Source: JADJWR01 sp963847675 (GTDB lineage: Bacteria > Pseudomonadota > Gammaproteobacteria > Burkholderiales > Burkholderiaceae_F). From it: a stretch of 64,000 nucleotides of DNA. Position numbers and translations under genes: made by a program. The notes beneath the pieces were generated by a model, which worked only from the letters and a program-made list of their open reading frames with translations, was not told the origin of the DNA and made no database searches. The stretch spans positions 62,001 to 126,000 of the forward strand of contig CAWKAP010000004.1 of NCBI GenBank assembly GCA_963847675.1, written 5' to 3'. Positions 27,293 through 37,347 of the stretch are shown piece after piece; the first letter of the stretch is position 1; every line of letters starts with the position of its first letter.

Positions 27293-28768
27293 TCACCCGT
27301 TCGCGTACACCCACTGCAGCAGCGCGTCGTGCGCGGCCTGGCCGCCGCGCGCGTTGGGATGGTTGATCAGCGCCACCACGGCGTAGCGCCGGCCGCTGGA
27401 GGCATGCACGTAGCCGGCCATCGCGCGCACGTCGACGAGAAGCCCGGTCTTGATGTGCGCGCTGCCGGCCGCACCGTTGCGCTTGCGCATCGTGCCGTCC
27501 ACGCCGACCAGCGGCAGGGACGCCATCAGCTCCGGCATGAGGGGGCTCGCAAAGGCGTGGCGAAGGACGCGCGCGAGGCCGGCGGCCGAGATGCGCGCGT
27601 TGCGCGACAGCCCCGAGCCGTTCTCCAGCACCAGTTCGGGCATCGCCAGTTCACGACTTTCGAGCCAGGCGCGGAGGGCCGACTCGGCACGCGTCGCGCT
27701 GGCCGGTTGCCTGCCGGCCGGGCTGGCCAGCGCCAGGAAGATCTGCCTGGCCATCACGTTGTTGCTGAACTTGTTGACGTCACGGACCACTTCGGACAGC
27801 GGTGGCGATTCGTGCACCGCAATCCGGCGTGCGTCGTCGGGCACCGGCCCTTCGCGCAGCGTGCCGGCCCACACGCCGCCGGCACCCTGCCACAGCGCGC
27901 CGAACGCTGCAGCGAAATAGCGGCTGTGATCGAGCAGTGACAGGTGCCATGACCGCTCGCCGCAGGCGAGTGGAAATTCGCCGCGGAACACCGGCGACAT
28001 CGGAACCGAGAAATCGGCCTTCAGGCGCCCGCGCCAGTCGCCGCAGGGACCGTCCGCAGTGCGCACGCTGTCGGGCAGCTTCATCCCGGCCAGCACCGGG
28101 GTGGCAATGACCCGGGCGCTGCGACTGTCAGCGTCGGGCACGAAGTCGAACCTGATCGCCTTGAAGTTCAACAGCAGCGCATCCGCGCCCGTGTTGTATG
28201 GCCGCAGAGGCTCGCCGTCGAACTCGCCGGGGTCGTGCGTGTTCGGATCGAACGCCGAGCGGTCGAGCACCAGATCGCCGCGGATCTCGCGAATGCCGTA
28301 GCCGCGGATGCGCTCGATCATCAGCCACAGGCTCTCGATCACCAGCTTCGGGTCGCCGCTGCCGCGCATCACGAGGTCGCCCTCGAGCACATCGCTCTTC
28401 AGCGCGCCGGCGGCGAAGGCTTCGGTGCGCCACGTGAACGCCGGACCGAGCAGGTCCAGTGCCGCGTAGGTCGTGACCAGCTTCATCGTCGAAGCCGGGT
28501 TCATCGGTTGCGACGCGTTCGACTCGATCACGACGCCGCCCGCAGCCAGGGGCAGCACCACGATCGATGATGACGACGCAGGAATCTTCGCGCTGCTCAG
28601 CGCAGCGCGGACCGCCTCGGGTACCGGCCGGCGTGCCTGCTCGTCCTGCCCCGGCGCCGAGCCGGCGAACAGGGCGATGGCAACGAGAACCGCCAGGGTG
28701 GCGCGGCGAGCGGCTTTCGGTGCGGCTGCCGGACGCCGGCGCGGCAAACAGGCGACGAGCGCAGTCAT
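27293..28768 (-). CDS. dacB: D-alanyl-D-alanine carboxypeptidase/endopeptidase (PBP4 family)
   Basis: This periplasmic penicillin-binding protein trims peptidoglycan. Its 491 residues carry an N-terminal signal (about 22-41) and the three active-site motifs: SxxK as PASTMK (Ser93, Lys96), SxN as FSNNV (about 333) and KTG as IKTGLL (about 437). The large insert between the first two motifs is typical of class C (PBP4). It starts 34 bases after cnoX on the same strand and is probably in that operon. It is convergent with the redoxin gene, 11 bases apart. Confidence 0.93.
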   Translation of the reverse strand: MTALVACLPRRRPAAAPKAARRATLAVLVAIALFAGSAPGQDEQARRPVPEAVRAALSSAKIPASSSSIVVLPLAAGGVVIESNASQPMNPASTMKLVTTYAALDLLGPAFTWRTEAFAAGALKSDVLEGDLVMRGSGDPKLVIESLWLMIERIRGYGIREIRGDLVLDRSAFDPNTHDPGEFDGEPLRPYNTGADALLLNFKAIRFDFVPDADSRSARVIATPVLAGMKLPDSVRTADGPCGDWRGRLKADFSVPMSPVFRGEFPLACGERSWHLSLLDHSRYFAAAFGALWQGAGGVWAGTLREGPVPDDARRIAVHESPPLSEVVRDVNKFSNNVMARQIFLALASPAGRQPASATRAESALRAWLESRELAMPELVLENGSGLSRNARISAAGLARVLRHAFASPLMPELMASLPLVGVDGTMRKRNGAAGSAHIKTGLLVDVRAMAGYVHASSGRRYAVVALINHPNARGGQAAHDALLQWVYANG

Positions 28769-28802
28769 GCAGCGAGAATACTGCCGCGCGGCTGCGCCTG
28801 CG

Positions 28803-29663
28803 CTAACGGTTCAGCAGCGCGGAAAGCCGTCGCCTGAAAGACGACACCAGGGGCGCCTGCTCGGCAGCCAGATCGAACACCGACAGCATCGTGCGGCGAC
28901 CGATGTCGTCGCCGAAAGCGCGGTCGCATTCGACGATCGCCAGCAGTTGCTCCAGCGCGGGCTCGAAGTCGCGCCGCGCAATGTGCTGGTTGGCCAGGTC
29001 GAAGCGCGCCTGCAGGTCGGCCGGGTTGGCCGCGATGCGCGCGAGCAGCACCTCGGCGTCGGGCAGGTCGGCCGCGCGGCGCTGGCTTTCCAGCTGCGTG
29101 TTCAGGGCGATCCAGCGCGGCTCCAGCTTGCCCGCCGCAGAAACGCCGACGAGGCTGTTCGCGGCTTCGTCGAGGCGGCCGTCGTCGGCCGAGTGCTCCA
29201 GAAGGACCTGCGCCAGGTCCATCCTGGCCGCGTCGCGGTGCGGATCGATGGCGACCGCAGCACGCAGCGCGCGCGCTGCGCCGTCCGCGTCGCCGCTGGC
29301 GAGCAGTTGCTGCGCCTTGCGGCGCTCGATCTCTGCCGGATCGGGCAGCAGACGGCCGATGAACTGGCGCAGTGCTTCCGCAGGCAGCACGCCGACGAAC
29401 GAATCGGCGGGCTCGCCGTCGACGAAGGCGACGACATAGGGGATGCTGCGCACGCCGAAGCGGGTGGCGAGTTCCTGGTTCTCGTCGACGTTGATCTTGA
29501 CGACCTTGAGACGCCCCTCGTACTCGGCCTCGGCCGCGGCCAGCAGCGGCGAAAGCGTGCGGCACGGGCCGCACCAGGGCGCCCAGAAATCGACCAGCAC
29601 CGGCGCCTGGCGCGACGCCTCGATGACGTCGGCAGTGAAGCTTTGCTGCGTAGTGTCCAGCAT
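28803..29663 (-). CDS. cnoX: CnoX/YbbN-type thioredoxin-TPR co-chaperone
   Basis: This 286-residue protein has an N-terminal thioredoxin domain (about 1-110, active site WAPWCGPC with Cys31 and Cys34, cis-Pro in RSIPYVV) and a C-terminal TPR-like helical region (about 118-286). That architecture defines CnoX, a holdase that protects proteins under bleach stress and hands them to GroEL in E. coli. Unlike E. coli CnoX, which lost the CxxC, this copy keeps it and may also be an active reductase. A strong ribosome site (AGGAGGT) precedes the ATG. The gene lies about 1.2 kb from groES on the opposite strand, which fits a role with GroEL. An orphan cas6e-like gene precedes it and dacB follows. Confidence 0.88.
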   Translation of the reverse strand: MLDTTQQSFTADVIEASRQAPVLVDFWAPWCGPCRTLSPLLAAAEAEYEGRLKVVKINVDENQELATRFGVRSIPYVVAFVDGEPADSFVGVLPAEALRQFIGRLLPDPAEIERRKAQQLLASGDADGAARALRAAVAIDPHRDAARMDLAQVLLEHSADDGRLDEAANSLVGVSAAGKLEPRWIALNTQLESQRRAADLPDAEVLLARIAANPADLQARFDLANQHIARRDFEPALEQLLAIVECDRAFGDDIGRRTMLSVFDLAAEQAPLVSSFRRRLSALLNR

Positions 29664-29754
29664 GGTGCACCTCCTGCCCCGTCATGTCTGGGCGGATCGG
29701 CGCTGGCACAAGGGGTACAGCGTCGCAGCGCGGGCTGCTGACCTGGGTGCCGCC

Positions 29755-30348
29755 TCAGGCCATCAGCTGCATCAGCCCGAGGCCGGCGCGGCGATGGTGG
29801 CCGAATCCCTGGCTGATGCGTCGCTTGAACTCCTCGGGCTCGGCGACTTCGAGGGCTCCCTCGACCTGGGCGTAGTCGATCTTGACCTTCTGGCCGCGGT
29901 GGCTGAACCGCAGCGCCTGCATCGACACGTCGAGCATGAGCGGGGTGAACCCGTACTTGGTCGCGTTGGTTCTCAGCCAGGCGTCGACTTCCTGGCTGTT
30001 GCCGTAGGGCGCGATCGCCTTGTCGCCGCCGTCCATCGTGACCCGGCCGGCGCACACCTGCAGGGTGAACCGATACATCAGGCCCTCGGCAAGCTGGATG
30101 ACGATCCGCTTGGGCTCGAGGGCACTGACCGCGGTCGCCGGCCAGCGCGTCCACGGCGCGGCCGACTGCACCCAGTAGCGTCCGGCAATCGTGCTGTCGG
30201 CGCGAAAGAGGAACTCGCCTTCTCCCGCCTTCTGCCCGAATACGTCCGCCAGTTCACGGTGCGCGGTGACCGGGTCGGTGTCCGGGGCGAAAGCGACCGC
30301 AGTCTCGAAGAATTCGAGCGCCGGGATTTCCAGCCGGGTGAAGCTCAA
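29755..30348 (-). CDS. Orphan Cas6e (Cse3/CasE)-like protein
   Basis: About 197 residues aligning over their whole length, by eye, with E. coli CasE, the endoribonuclease that cuts type I-E CRISPR repeat RNA. Shared landmarks are the FLFR strand (46-49), YWVQSA, the segment around GLMYRFTLQV, WLR, the C-terminal VEGALEV, and the Gly-rich loop GFGHHRRAGLGL. The His of the CasE motif YxxH is kept (His30 in VTAHREL), but the Tyr is Val27. No cas gene or repeat array is in the window. The start is uncertain: the family begins at the strand SFTRLEI, fitting a TTG at 30348, while an in-frame GTG at 30420 would add 24 residues of unlike sequence. It is 91 bases before cnoX on the same strand. It could process a host RNA or be a repurposed RNA binder. 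Confidence 0.75.
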   Translation of the reverse strand: MSFTRLEIPALEFFETAVAFAPDTDPVTAHRELADVFGQKAGEGEFLFRADSTIAGRYWVQSAAPWTRWPATAVSALEPKRIVIQLAEGLMYRFTLQVCAGRVTMDGGDKAIAPYGNSQEVDAWLRTNATKYGFTPLMLDVSMQALRFSHRGQKVKIDYAQVEGALEVAEPEEFKRRISQGFGHHRRAGLGLMQLMA

Positions 30349-30663
30349 GACCGAATGAATGAATCCCGAGCGCCGTGTCAGCGTGCGTCTGAAGGCACCG
30401 TTTCCGCCGAAGAAGCCCACGATCGCTTGTCTTCCAGTTTGGCGACACGGCGGCTGCCCGCGGGGTCGCGGATCACCGCGAATGCAGTGACACCGGGCGC
30501 AAGCGTGCCGCAGCCACCGCGTAACGGGAAGCGGCCGCGTGGATTAGTCCCACGCGATGACCGACCGGCGCGCAGGAAACCGGTCCGACCGGCGCCGGTC
30601 GGCATCGCCGGCAACGGCCACCGATGCGGGCGGGTCATCGCGAAAGACCTGATCGGCGGCCGG
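30349..30663. other. Region between cas6e-like gene and groES promoter
   Basis: No convincing gene lies here. A 100-codon frame on the minus strand (30378-30680) overlaps the possible upstream extension of the cas6e-like gene and shows no recognisable domain. The region is rich in small hairpins: CGCGG/CCGCG at about 30470-30483 and the GACCGG-type palindromes at 30561-30602. It must hold the promoter of the cas6e-like-cnoX-dacB operon. Confidence 0.5.
30561..30602. repeat. Palindrome pair with CCGACCGGCGC repeat
   Basis: CCGACCGGCGC occurs at 30561-30571 and again at 30585-30595. The second copy belongs to a perfect 18-base palindrome, CCGACCGGCGCCGGTCGG, at 30585-30602. The first copy can pair its GACCGG with CCGGTC at 30580-30585. 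The result is two mutually exclusive or tandem hairpins in RNA. Position, between the cas6e-like gene and the groES promoter, is the reason to list it; the function is unknown. Confidence 0.6.
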
Positions 30664-30693
30664 CTTGAAGTCAGCCTCATCCGTCCCTATCAT
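30664..30693 (+). promoter_or_regulatory. groESL promoter with overlapping sigma-70 and sigma-32 type elements
   Basis: TTGAAG (30665-30670) and TATCAT (30688-30693), spaced by 17 bases, form a good sigma-70 promoter. The same bases also read as a heat-shock sigma-32 promoter: CTTGAAG (30664-30670), 14 bases, then CCCTATCA (30685-30692). The CIRCE operator begins at the last base of the -10 box. Both readings are by consensus match only. Confidence 0.65.
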
Positions 30694-30719
30694 TAGCACT
30701 CGCCAGAGGGGAGTGCTAG
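30693..30719 (+). promoter_or_regulatory. CIRCE operator (HrcA binding site) of groESL
   Basis: TTAGCACTC (30693-30701), nine bases, then GAGTGCTAG (30711-30719). This matches the CIRCE consensus TTAGCACTC-N9-GAGTGCTAA in every position but the last. HrcA bound here would cover the transcription start and block it until heat shock. It lies about 125 bases before groES. Confidence 0.95.
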
Positions 30720-30842
30720 CAAGGCTCGTGCTTCCCGCCCGTTGGCGCCTGGCGGAGATCCCCGCCAGACTGTTGTTTGTCAGTAATCACTCTCTTACGG
30801 GCCTCGGAAATCCGGGGCATTTTTGGCAGATCAGGAGAACTC

Positions 30843-31130
30843 ATGAAAATTCGTCCGTTGCACGATCGGGTGATCGTCAAACGCCTTGATAACGAACGCA
30901 AGACCGCATCCGGGATCGTCATTCCCGACTCGGCGGCCGAAAAGCCGGATCAGGGTGAAATCGTCGCCGTAGGCCCCGGCAAGCGCGACGAGAACGGCAA
31001 GTTGATTGCGCTCGACGTCAAGGTCGGCGACCGCGTCCTGTTCGGCAAGTACGCCGGCCAGACCGTCAAGGTCGAAGGCGAGGAACTGCTCGTCATGCGC
31101 GAAGAAGACCTGATGGGCGTCGTCGCCTGA
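30843..31130 (+). CDS. groES: Co-chaperonin GroES
   Basis: This 95-residue protein forms the heptameric lid of the GroEL folding chamber. The typical N-terminus KIRPLHDRVIVKR is present, followed by the mobile-loop region (TASGIVIPDSAAEKPDQG), the roof segment VGPGKRDENGK, and C-terminal EGEELLVMREEDLMGV. An AGGAG site stands five bases before the ATG. It is transcribed with groEL, 76 bases downstream, from the CIRCE-controlled promoter. Confidence 0.98.
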   Translation: MKIRPLHDRVIVKRLDNERKTASGIVIPDSAAEKPDQGEIVAVGPGKRDENGKLIALDVKVGDRVLFGKYAGQTVKVEGEELLVMREEDLMGVVA

Positions 31131-31206
31131 ATCTCGTTCCTCCATGAATTCGGCCGCCCGAACGTGGCGGATCAACTGAACCTTTATCTGATCGGAGTTT
31201 TGCAAC

Positions 31207-32859
<1,653 letters not shown>

Positions 32860-32919
32860 GTCCCGTGAGCGTCGGCAGTCGGCACGGGCCGGCTGCCTTT
32901 GCTCACGCGTCAGGGAATC

Positions 32920-32945
32920 GGCCCGCCTCGGCGGGCCTTTTCTTT
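32920..32945 (+). terminator. Rho-independent terminator of groESL
   Basis: GGCCCGC (32920-32926), loop CTCG, and GCGGGCC (32931-32937) form a 7-bp stem, followed by TTTTCTTT. It lies about 60 bases after the groEL stop. Confidence 0.88.
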
Positions 32946-33028
32946 GCGTGATCGCCTGGCCGCTCGGTGGCCCGCGATTTCGCGCAGAATCGCCGCTTCG
33001 ACGGGCGCTGTCGTGCCCACGGCACACG

Positions 33029-34255
33029 ATGAACGCGGATTCCGCTTCGACTCCGGCGGCCGACGGCCGACAGTGGCAACTGCTGATCGCCCTCGGCGTG
33101 ACGCAGATCGTTTCCTGGGGGTCGATCTACTACGCCTTCGCGCTGCTGCTCGAGCCTTTGCAGCGTGACCTCGGCGCGGGCAAGAGCGAGATCGCCGGCG
33201 CATTTTCCGTGGCCCTGCTCGTCTCCGGCCTGTGCGCCACGTGGATCGGCCGGACCATCGATCGCCTCGGTGGGCGGCGGGTGATGACGCTCGGCTCGGC
33301 GGGCGCCGCGCTGCTGCTGGTGGCATTGGCGCACGTCCAGTCGGTGGCTGCGCTGTACACGGTCTGGATCGGCCTCGGCATGGTCATGGCAGCCACGCTT
33401 TACGAGCCGGCGTTCGTCGTGATTGCACAGGCCTTTCGCGCCGGCTACCGGCGCGCGCTCACCGTGCTGACGTTGTTCGGCGGCCTGGCCAGCACCGTGT
33501 TCTGGCCGCTGACCACCGTACTGATCGAGCGCCTGGGCTGGCGCGACGCCGCACTGTGTCTGGCGGCGATCAATCTCGTCGTCTGTGTGCCACTGCACCT
33601 CGCTCTGCTGCCGCGCACCAGCGGCGCCACCGCTTCGCCGCCGAGAGCGAAGGCCGGGACCGGGCGGGCAAGGCTGTGGGCCGACCGCCGCTTCCGCGCC
33701 CTGACCGTCGCTTTTCTCGCGCACTACGTGGTGGTGTCGGCCATTGCGGCGCACCTGATCGCACTGCTGCTTGCGCGCGGCATGACGCCGGCGGCCGCGG
33801 CAGGCATCGGCGCGCTGATCGGACCGATGCAGGTCGCGGGCCGCGTGGTCGAATTCGGTGCCAGCCGATGGTTGCAGGTCGGGCAGGTCGGCCGCGTCGC
33901 CGCGGCGGCGATGCCGTTGTCGCTTCTTGCGCTGTTATGGGCGGACGTGAGCCTGGTCGGACTCACCGTGTTCGCGGTGCTGTTCGGCGCCGGCAACGGG
34001 GCGATGACGGTCGTGCGTGGCGCCTTGCCGGTCGAGATGTACGGCCGAGACAACTACGGTGCAATCGCCGGCGCATTGGCCACGCCGGGCCTGCTCGCGC
34101 GGGCGGTGGGTCCGATCTTCGCCGCGTTGCTGTGGTCGGCGCTCGACGGTTACGAACCGGCGACCGTCGTTCTCGTTGCCGTGGCAGCGGCCGGGGCCGT
34201 TGCCTTCATCGTCGCAACGCGCACCACCGTGGAGTCCTTGCCCGCGGATCGGTGA
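33029..34255 (+). CDS. MFS transporter
   Basis: This 408-residue protein has about twelve hydrophobic segments and the major-facilitator signature between helices 2 and 3 (IGRTIDRLGGRRVMTLG, about 65-80), so it is a secondary transporter in the inner membrane. The N-terminal QIVSWGSIYYAFALL resembles the MFS subgroup often annotated as uncharacterised or monocarboxylate-like transporters. The start at 33029 was chosen because it leaves a short cytoplasmic tail before helix 1; a longer frame upstream runs through the groEL terminator. It is convergent with the photolyase gene, 10 bases apart. The substrate cannot be predicted. Confidence 0.85.
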   Translation: MNADSASTPAADGRQWQLLIALGVTQIVSWGSIYYAFALLLEPLQRDLGAGKSEIAGAFSVALLVSGLCATWIGRTIDRLGGRRVMTLGSAGAALLLVALAHVQSVAALYTVWIGLGMVMAATLYEPAFVVIAQAFRAGYRRALTVLTLFGGLASTVFWPLTTVLIERLGWRDAALCLAAINLVVCVPLHLALLPRTSGATASPPRAKAGTGRARLWADRRFRALTVAFLAHYVVVSAIAAHLIALLLARGMTPAAAAGIGALIGPMQVAGRVVEFGASRWLQVGQVGRVAAAAMPLSLLALLWADVSLVGLTVFAVLFGAGNGAMTVVRGALPVEMYGRDNYGAIAGALATPGLLARAVGPIFAALLWSALDGYEPATVVLVAVAAAGAVAFIVATRTTVESLPADR

Positions 34256-34265
34256 GCGCCCGGTT

Positions 34266-35703
34266 TCAGTTTCGCCTGACCACCGCGTAGCGGGTCAGCG
34301 TTCTTTCCCTTGCGACCGCGTGGTCGACGACCGGCGCCGCATAGTCGGCGCCGACAACGCAACCGGCCAGGCGCTGCCGCTCAATCGACAGCAGCCACGG
34401 CGCGTGAATCTCCTTCGCCGACAGGTTGCGCAGCTGTGGAAGATAGCGGCGGATGAAGTTTCCTTGCGGGTCGAATTTCGCGCTCTGGGTAACGGGGTTG
34501 AAGATGCGGAAGTACGGTTGCGCGTCGCAGCCGCTCGATGCCGCCCACTGCCAGCCGCCGTTGTTTGAGGCGAGATCGAAGTCGATCAGCCGGCGTGCAA
34601 AGTAGTGCTCGCCCCGGCGCCAGTCGATGCCAAGGTCCTTGGTCAGGAAGCTCGCCGTGACCATCCGCAGCCGGTTGTGCATGTAGCCGGTCCGGTTGAG
34701 CTGCGCCATCGCTGCATCGACCAGCGGATAGCCGGTGCGGCCGTCGCACCACGCGGCGAACAGTTCCGGCGCATCGTTCCCAGCGGATGCGGTCGTACTC
34801 GGGCTTGAAGCTCGCCGTGACCACCTGCGGGTGGTGATACAGGATCTGCTGATAGAACTCGCGCCAGATCAGCTCCGACAGCCAGGTGGCCGCGCCGGCC
34901 GACGCCTGCGCCAGTCCGTGCGCGAACCGCGCCAGTTCGCGGATCGACACGGTGCCGAAGCGCAGATGCACCGACAGGTACGACGGCCCGCGCACGGAGG
35001 GGTAGTCGCGCGTCTCCCGGTAGCGATCGATGCGTGTCTTGAAGTCGTCGAACAGCGCCCGGCCGCCGCTGGTGCCGACCGGCACCTTCAGTTCGTCGAG
35101 GTCGCTCGGGGCGAAGCCGAGTGCTGCCAGCGGCGGCAATTCCGCCGTCACGGGCGGCGGGGCCAGCGCCGCGAGATGCTGCTGCACGCCGTACGCCTGC
35201 AGGTGGAACGGCGTGAGCGACTTCAGCCAGGCATTCCTGTACGGCGTGAACACGGAGAACGGCCGCCCGGCACCGGTCAACACCTCGTCGCGCTCGAAGA
35301 TCACCTGGTCCTTGAACGTATGCAGCCGACGCCCGGCCCTGCCCAGTGCTGCAGCGACCGTCGTGTCGCGCTCGATTGCGTAGGGCTCGTAGTCGTGATT
35401 GGCGAATACGGCATCGACACGCAACTCCTCGGCGAGCCGCACGATCTGCTCGGCAGCGAGGCCGTGGCGCACGATCAGGGCACCGCCTTTCGAGCGCAGC
35501 TGCTCGTCGAGCTCGCGCAGGCTTCGATGGATGAAATCGACCCGGCGGTCGGAGCGCAGGCCCTCGGCCAGCAGGTCGTCGAGGATCGCGCGGTCGAAGA
35601 CGAACGCGGCATAGACGCGCCGCGCGCTCTTCAGGCAGTGATGAAGGGCCGCGTTGTCGCCGAGCCGCAGGTCGCGGCGAAACCACATCAGGGCCGAGTC
35701 CAT
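34266..35703 (-). pseudogene. phrB: Deoxyribodipyrimidine photolyase, single frameshift
   Basis: This flavoprotein uses blue light to split cyclobutane pyrimidine dimers. The N-terminal part (from MWFRRDLRLGDN) and the alpha-helical FAD domain (YLSVHLRFGTVS, WLSELIWREFYQQIL) read continuously to about 34780. The rest continues in another frame with MHNRLRMVTASFLTKDL and NNGGWQWAASSGCDAQPYFR, which are strongly conserved FAD and substrate-site segments. The break lies in IRWE-DAPELFAAWCDG, where one extra C (near 34778) throws the frame; deleting it gives 478 residues, close to the 472 of E. coli PhrB. Both halves are perfectly conserved, so a sequencing error or a very recent mutation is more likely than an old pseudogene. 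Confidence 0.88.
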
Positions 35704-35784
35704 CGTCAGTCTGCAGCAAGCGGCTTCACGGTCGAGCTTACAATGTCGCCATGACCTGAACGATGCTCGGAACGCCGAGAGTCC

Positions 35785-36336
35785 ATGGATCTGACGCACA
35801 AGTTCCTGATCGCGATGCCGGCGATGGCGGATCCGAACTTTTCCGGCGCGGTGGTCTACATCTGCGAGCACACCGAGAAGGGCGCGCTCGGCCTCGTCAT
35901 CAACCGGCCGACCGAACTGACGCTGGAAAGCCTGTTCGACAAGATCGACCTGAAGCTCGAGATCGCGCCGTGGCGGGATGCGCCGGTGTACTTCGGCGGA
36001 CCGGTGCAGACCGAGCGCGGCTTCGTGCTGCACGTTCCGGCGGGCCACTACAGTTCGTCGCTGCCGGTGGCCGAGGACATCGCGTTGACCACCTCGAAGG
36101 ACGTTCTGGAAGCGGTGGCCGACGGCAGCGGCCCGGCGAAGCTCTTCGTCACGCTGGGCTATTCCGGCTGGGGCGCCGGACAGCTCGAATCGGAAGTCTC
36201 GGCCAACGCCTGGCTCACCGTCGACGCGCAGCCCGCGATCATCTTCGATACGCCGGCCGACGAGCGCCAGACTGCGGCGTTGCGGCTTCTGGGCATCGAC
36301 CCGGCGCAGCTGTCGGCGCAGGCTGGCCATGCTTGA
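35785..36336 (+). CDS. YqgE/AlgH family protein
   Basis: This 183-residue UPF0301 protein has the family signature FLIAMPAMADPNFSGAVVYICEH followed by GALGLVINRP and YFGGPVQTERGFVLH. It is probably cytoplasmic. The biochemical function is not settled. It lies directly before ruvX in the order usual for beta- and gammaproteobacteria, overlapping the ruvX start by eight bases, so it heads the yqgE-ruvX-pyrR-pyrB-pyrC' operon. Confidence 0.92.
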   Translation: MDLTHKFLIAMPAMADPNFSGAVVYICEHTEKGALGLVINRPTELTLESLFDKIDLKLEIAPWRDAPVYFGGPVQTERGFVLHVPAGHYSSSLPVAEDIALTTSKDVLEAVADGSGPAKLFVTLGYSGWGAGQLESEVSANAWLTVDAQPAIIFDTPADERQTAALRLLGIDPAQLSAQAGHA

Positions 36337-36844
36337 ACCGGCGTTTCCGGCCAGCCGGACCGCGACTCCAGTCTGTGTCCTGCACCCGTTGAACGAAGAG
36401 ATCGTGCTCGGCTTCGACTTCGGCACGCGGCGCATCGGTGTGGCCGTCGGCAACGGCGTCACGCGGCAGGCGCGGCCGCTGGCGCTGATCGCCGACTCCG
36501 CGGAGGTGCGCTGGAGGCGGATCGGTGAGCTGATCGGTTCATGGCAACCGGCGCGGCTTGTGGTTGGAATCCCGCGCCATCCGGACGGGACGTCCCACGA
36601 GCTGACCGCCCGCTGCGAGCGCTTCGCCCGCCAGCTCGAGGGAAGATACCGGCTGCCGGTGGCGCGCATCGACGAGCGCTACTCGTCGACGGCCGTGACC
36701 GAGCGCCGTGACGACGAGGCGGCGGCGGTGATCCTGCAGCAGTGGTTCGACGAAGGATCTCACCTCGCTTCCATTCCTCCTCGCCCTCAGGCGGAGTGGG
36801 GAAGCGGTCGGTCGACGTCGCCTGGCGACCTCAAGAAAGAATGA
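36329..36844 (+). CDS. ruvX: Putative pre-16S rRNA nuclease / Holliday junction resolvase-like YqgF (RuvX)
   Basis: This RNase H-fold nuclease is thought to finish the 5' end of 16S rRNA. Conserved features are VLGFDFGTRRIGVAVGN (first acidic residue), LVVGIPRHPDG and the acidic IDERYSSTAV. The protein has 171 residues, longer than the usual 140, because of an N-terminal stretch before EIVLGFD and a C-terminal tail (from LASIPPRPQ). A later in-frame start could be real, but the ATG at 36329 overlaps the yqgE stop in the coupled style of this operon. Its stop overlaps the pyrR start (ATGA). Confidence 0.88.
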   Translation: MLEPAFPASRTATPVCVLHPLNEEIVLGFDFGTRRIGVAVGNGVTRQARPLALIADSAEVRWRRIGELIGSWQPARLVVGIPRHPDGTSHELTARCERFARQLEGRYRLPVARIDERYSSTAVTERRDDEAAAVILQQWFDEGSHLASIPPRPQAEWGSGRSTSPGDLKKE

Positions 36845-37347
36845 TCGAACTCGACGCCGAGGCGATCTACCGGAGCCTGGCGGCCCGCCTGCGCGAGGAG
36901 GTGGTCGGCCGCGACGTGCGGCTGGTCGGCGTGCACACGGGCGGCGTGTGGCTCGCGCAGCGGCTCAAGGAGGAGCTGCACGTGCAGTACGACGTGGGCA
37001 TCCTCGACATCTCCTTTTATCGCGACGATTTCTCGCGCTCGGGGCTGAACCCGACCGTCAAGCCGTCGTCGATCGCCTTCGACGTCGAAGGCGCCGACAT
37101 CGTGCTGGTCGATGACGTGCTGTTCACGGGCCGGACCGTGCGCGCGGCAATGAACGAACTGTTCGACTACGGGCGGCCGGCGCGCATCGACCTGGCGGTG
37201 CTGATCGACCGTGGCGGCCGCGAACTGCCGGTCGCGCCGACGGTGGTCGGCCGCGTGATCGAGGTGCCGCAGGAGATCAGCGTCGTGCTGTCGCGCGATG
37301 ACGACGGCCGCCTGCACCTGACCCTGGAGCAGCGCCGTGACGTCTGA
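36841..37347 (+). CDS. pyrR: PyrR: pyrimidine operon regulator / uracil phosphoribosyltransferase
   Basis: This 168-residue protein has a PRTase fold. It shows VGVHTGGVWLAQRLKEEL, the pair LDISFYRDDFSR, and the PRPP-binding motif VLVDDVLFTGRTVRAAM. PyrR can make UMP from uracil and, in some bacteria, controls pyr mRNA by attenuation. I saw no clear PyrR-type attenuator hairpin before pyrB, which follows with a short overlap, so here it may act mainly as an enzyme. Translation is probably coupled to ruvX (ATGA at 36841). Confidence 0.92.
   Translation: MIELDAEAIYRSLAARLREEVVGRDVRLVGVHTGGVWLAQRLKEELHVQYDVGILDISFYRDDFSRSGLNPTVKPSSIAFDVEGADIVLVDDVLFTGRTVRAAMNELFDYGRPARIDLAVLIDRGGRELPVAPTVVGRVIEVPQEISVVLSRDDDGRLHLTLEQRRDV

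Noticed and set aside
30378..30680. 100-codon minus-strand frame upstream of the cas6e-like gene
   Set aside because: It overlaps the possible cas6e extension in another frame, has no recognisable motif, and its composition is that expected by chance in GC-rich DNA.
29664..30842. CRISPR array next to the Cas6e-like gene
   Set aside because: I looked for direct repeats of 28-30 bases with spacers on both sides. Only one short 11-base repeat pair was found, which is too short and not regularly spaced.
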